Positions 61,371 to 64,000 of a DNA stretch of 64,000 nt are shown here, piece by piece. The DNA comes from Lates calcarifer (taxonomy: Eukaryota > Chordata > Actinopteri > Centropomidae). The translations under genes were made by a program, and so were the position numbers. The number at the start of each line of letters is the position of its first letter. The stretch's first letter is position 1. Below the pieces are notes generated by a model, which was not told where the DNA came from, made no database searches, and worked only from the letters and a program-made list of their open reading frames with translations. The stretch spans positions 12,246,644 to 12,310,643 of the forward strand of contig NC_066854.1 of assembly GCF_001640805.2 (NCBI RefSeq), given 5' to 3'.

Positions 61371-63106
61371 TTTTTTTTTTTTTCCAAAATATTTTTATTG
61401 AAAAATACAGTAAAATGTTTCCAATTACAGGGATACAGTTATCCTTTTTTTTAAATATACATATATGCATATGTAAACAGTCACATACACACATACACAA
61501 ACGAAAATGAACAAAAACACACTATGTGAATACCCCCCCACCCATACCCCAACTCAGCACTTCTCGACCAATACGCACACTACTGGTTATTTATGCGATA
61601 TAAAATGTACCACGGTAATAGGCAGAAATTCAATCAGGTAGTACCTCTAAATTAGTGAAATAGGAAATAAAGGGTTGCCATTTGTGAAAAAATTTGACAG
61701 TACATTCTCTTAATGTATATTTAATTTTCCCAAGCTTTAAAAAAAACATGATGTCTTTAAGCCACCGGGAGATAGAAGGACATTTAGCAGACTTCCAATG
61801 TAACAATAATAAACGTCTTGCAAGTAAGGATGGTTGGAGATTTACACCAAGAACAGTTGACATAATGATAAAATAACCCGCCCAAAAATCTTTCAGACCG
61901 GGACAAAGAAAAAACATGTGGCTGAGGTGACAAGGAGAGCCATGACATTTATCACATTTGTCTTCCACTTCCGAATATAGTACAGACAGTCTAGACTTGG
62001 AGAAATGCACCCTGTGTAAGACCTTAAATTGAATAAGTCCAAGACGTGCACAAGAAGTGGTAGATTTTACCCTCTCTATGGCTTGTTCCCAGGAGTCCTC
62101 ATGTATTTGTATTCCCAGTTCACCTTCCCATGTACACTTAAGTTTAACATCTGAGTGGTTGCTAAAAGCCAAAATAATATTATACAACTTTGAAGTGAGT
62201 CCTCTGTGATGAGGAGTAAATGATAACATTGTTTCCCATTGCTGTTCTGGCGGTACAGAAGGGAAATTAGGGAAACACTTAGCAACAAAAACGCGAGTTT
62301 GAAAATAGCGAAACAGATGACTAACAGGGAGGCCGTAGCGAGATGACAAATTGGCAAAGCTATCAAATACACCACTTACATATAAATGTTTGAATTGTGT
62401 AATACCCTTGTCATGCCACGTTGAAAATGTTGAGTCTGAAAGTGATGGAGGAAATAGATGGTTGTTATTTATAGGACTTGAGGAAGATGCAGCTACAAAT
62501 TTAAAGTGCCACCTAAATTGAAACCAGATTTTAAGTGTGTTAAGAACCACTTGATTCTCAGTATATAAAGAGGGTTTTGTAGGTAAAGAGGAATAAAGTA
62601 GAGCAGGTATGGAAGATCCCTTACAGGATGATAGTTCCAATTTACACCAAGAGGGTCCAGAAGATTTTAACCAGTAGCAAAGTTTATGGATGTGAGCAGC
62701 CCAATAATAGGCTTGGAAATTAGGTAGTGCAAGTCCTCCACTAAGTCTGCATCTCTGAAGTAAAGACTTACGAACTCTAGGTGACTTCCCACCCCAAATA
62801 AAAGAACATATTATCTTGTCCAATGAGTCAAAAAAAAATGTTTAGGTAGAAAAAGAGGAATTGACTGGAATAAAAATAAGAAGTTTTGGTAAGATATTCA
62901 TCTTTACAACGTTAATCTTGCCGATTAATGAAAGGGGGAGGTTACCCCATCTTTGAATAGCAGATGTAATCTTTGAGATTAGTGGAGTGAAATTAGCTGA
63001 TGCAAGGCTGGATAAAGAACGAGTCACATTAATACCTAGGTATTTAAACCCTGATGGACTAAAGTGAAAAGGGAAATCAGACTGCTGAAGAAGACATGCT
63101 GCAGTA
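61371..63106 (-). mobile_element. 5'-truncated L1-type retrotransposon with target-site duplications
   Basis: On the - strand it ends in a poly(A) tail (T run at 61371-61383). The same 13-base string CTGGATGAAGTAG (plus following Ts) flanks it at 61358-61370 and 63107-63119. The 1.74-kb insert codes for the C-terminal part of a fish L1-family ORF2, so most of the 5' region was lost at insertion, as usual for target-primed reverse transcription. Confidence 0.9.
61630..63076 (-). pseudogene. L1-type ORF2 C-terminal fragment, frameshifted
   Basis: A 397-codon frame (62823-61630) begins MDKIICSFIWGGKSPRVRKS and includes a late Cys/His cluster (DKCDKCHGSPCHLSHMFFLC) typical of L1 ORF2 ends. An upstream fragment (63027-62842, with RWGNLPLSLIGKINVVKMNI) continues the same protein but is in another frame, broken near an A-run at about 62830. 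The endonuclease and the reverse-transcriptase core are absent. Confidence 0.85.
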
Positions 63107-63148
63107 CTGGATGAAGTAGTTTAAGTTCGAATCATGATGGTTACTCAC

Positions 63149-63340
63149 CTGCACTTGGCTTCTGGTGCTGTCATCACACTGCTGGACCCAGACCATCCAA
63201 GACAAAACTGACTCTGATGGATGAGACACATCAGAGTTCACTGAAGGGAAACCAGGACAGAGGGAGGAGGAGCATGATGTGCCAGGATGAAACCACACCC
63301 TTCACCACTTTTCCCTCTATCCCTCTCTCTTCCACCGTTC
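63149..63340 (-). other. candidate 5' noncoding exon of the receptor gene
   Basis: A strong donor, aagtgcag|gtgagt, ends the segment on the - strand at 63149. The start is not determined. An AT-rich stretch (tgcattatctttttatc) near 63365-63380 could serve as a weak TATA region. It is supported by the matching acceptor 29 bases before the receptor ATG. Confidence 0.4.
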
Positions 63341-63739
63341 CCTCTCTTTCTTGTATAGGAGATAAAAAGATAATGCAAAATACGTCAAGCTTGAGCCTGT
63401 TGAATGAACAGCAGCAGTTACCACACTGATCTGAATGTTTGTGAAATGGAAAAGGAGATATGCTTTGACGTAAATCCCTAACCTGTTCCCGACAAAACAA
63501 ATATATCATATTAAATTTTAAATTATGTTCACTTGACCTACACTTTCGTGTGGTAAAATACTGTTATATTACAGTAAAGAACAATGATGTCAAAGCCAAA
63601 TATAGCAAAACATAGTTGATGTGCAACTAAATGAAAAACGTGTGTACTTATGTGACAAAAATGTAATTGTGAATTTCAAAATGGGTCTCTCTGCAAGTGT
63701 TAATGCACTGTTACTTGTTATTTCATGAACTTGAAAAAC

Positions 63740-64000
63740 AGAAATTGAAATTGTGGCATGAGCAAAAGTTTGGACACCCTTCTACTTTTAAAACCCTCAG
63801 AACTGACCTGTTAAGACTTGAAGAAATGTCAGCTGATGAAACTTCCAGAACTGATCTAATATGTGACTCTTCAAACCATGGGCTCTCCTAAGCCAGTGAC
63901 TAACTGAGGCTATATAAAATATACCAAAGTGCTTCAGAAGCTTCCCACTGTCTGAGTCATTTTGGAAACAAGTGCTGTGGACTGATGAAGTTAAAAGTGA
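63740..64000 (+). mobile_element. Tc1-like transposon remnant cut by the window end
   Basis: Begins near caaaagtttggacaccctt, a common Tc1-type terminal text in fish. Near 63926-64000 it encodes FRSFPLSESFWKQVLWTDEV, where LWTDE resembles the first catalytic-Asp block (WSDET) of Tc1 transposases. The remainder lies past the window. Confidence 0.5.

Larger units (their letters stand above)
58367..63148 (-). other. receptor intron 1 (inferred), filled with retroelement remnants
   Basis: Inferred from a consensus acceptor 29 bases before the ATG and a strong donor at 63148. It contains a LINE reverse-transcriptase remnant (about 58757-59412), an unclassified repeat (60322-60840) and an L1-type insertion (61371-63106). 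Confidence 0.5.

Overview
The window is teleost nuclear DNA, probably from a percomorph-like ray-finned fish. Its genes are intron-rich, its introns carry many decayed Tc1/mariner copies, non-LTR retrotransposon pieces and teleost interspersed repeats, and microsatellites are frequent. No bacterial-style gene organisation is present.

Region 1 (1 to about 35.49 kb, + strand) is the 3' part of the dystrophin gene, dmd. The window opens inside the intron before human-numbered exon 63 and runs through the last coding exon and a 3'UTR of about 2.4 kb. Fifteen coding exons (63-77) plus exon 79 were placed to the base. Every exon from 63 to 75 has exactly the length I recall for its human counterpart. 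Together they encode the end of the WW region, the EF-hand-like domain, the ZZ zinc finger, the syntrophin-binding segment and the C-terminal coiled coils, 631 residues in all. The reading frame runs from exon 77 straight into exon 79 and gives the hydrophobic tail that mammals make only when exon 78 is skipped. A 26-base exon-78 candidate exists, but it would introduce a stop.

Region 2 (35,684-54,963) is the most unusual part: a 19.28-kb insertion with hAT-like terminal inverted repeats, flanked by an identical 8-bp duplication (ATTTAAAC) and lying about 200 bases past the dmd poly(A) signal. No transposase is visible. It contains two clusters of CCAAT boxes, candidate first exons, a Kozak-ATG exon, three diverged copies of one small exon, about 9.3 kb of tandem satellite and a terminal exon with AATAAA. 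Spliced through the second small exon, these give a 35-codon basic open frame. The right end holds an inverted copy of the left promoter/first-exon module, pointing inward, and a minisatellite of 12 or so units.

Region 3 (about 56.5-63.3 kb, - strand) is an intact adenosine-receptor-like GPCR of 404 residues in four coding exons, with a probable 5' noncoding exon. It is convergent with dmd, and the giant element lies between the two 3' ends. Its first intron holds a decayed LINE reverse-transcriptase fragment and a 5'-truncated L1-type insertion with clear target-site duplications. The window ends inside another Tc1-like remnant.
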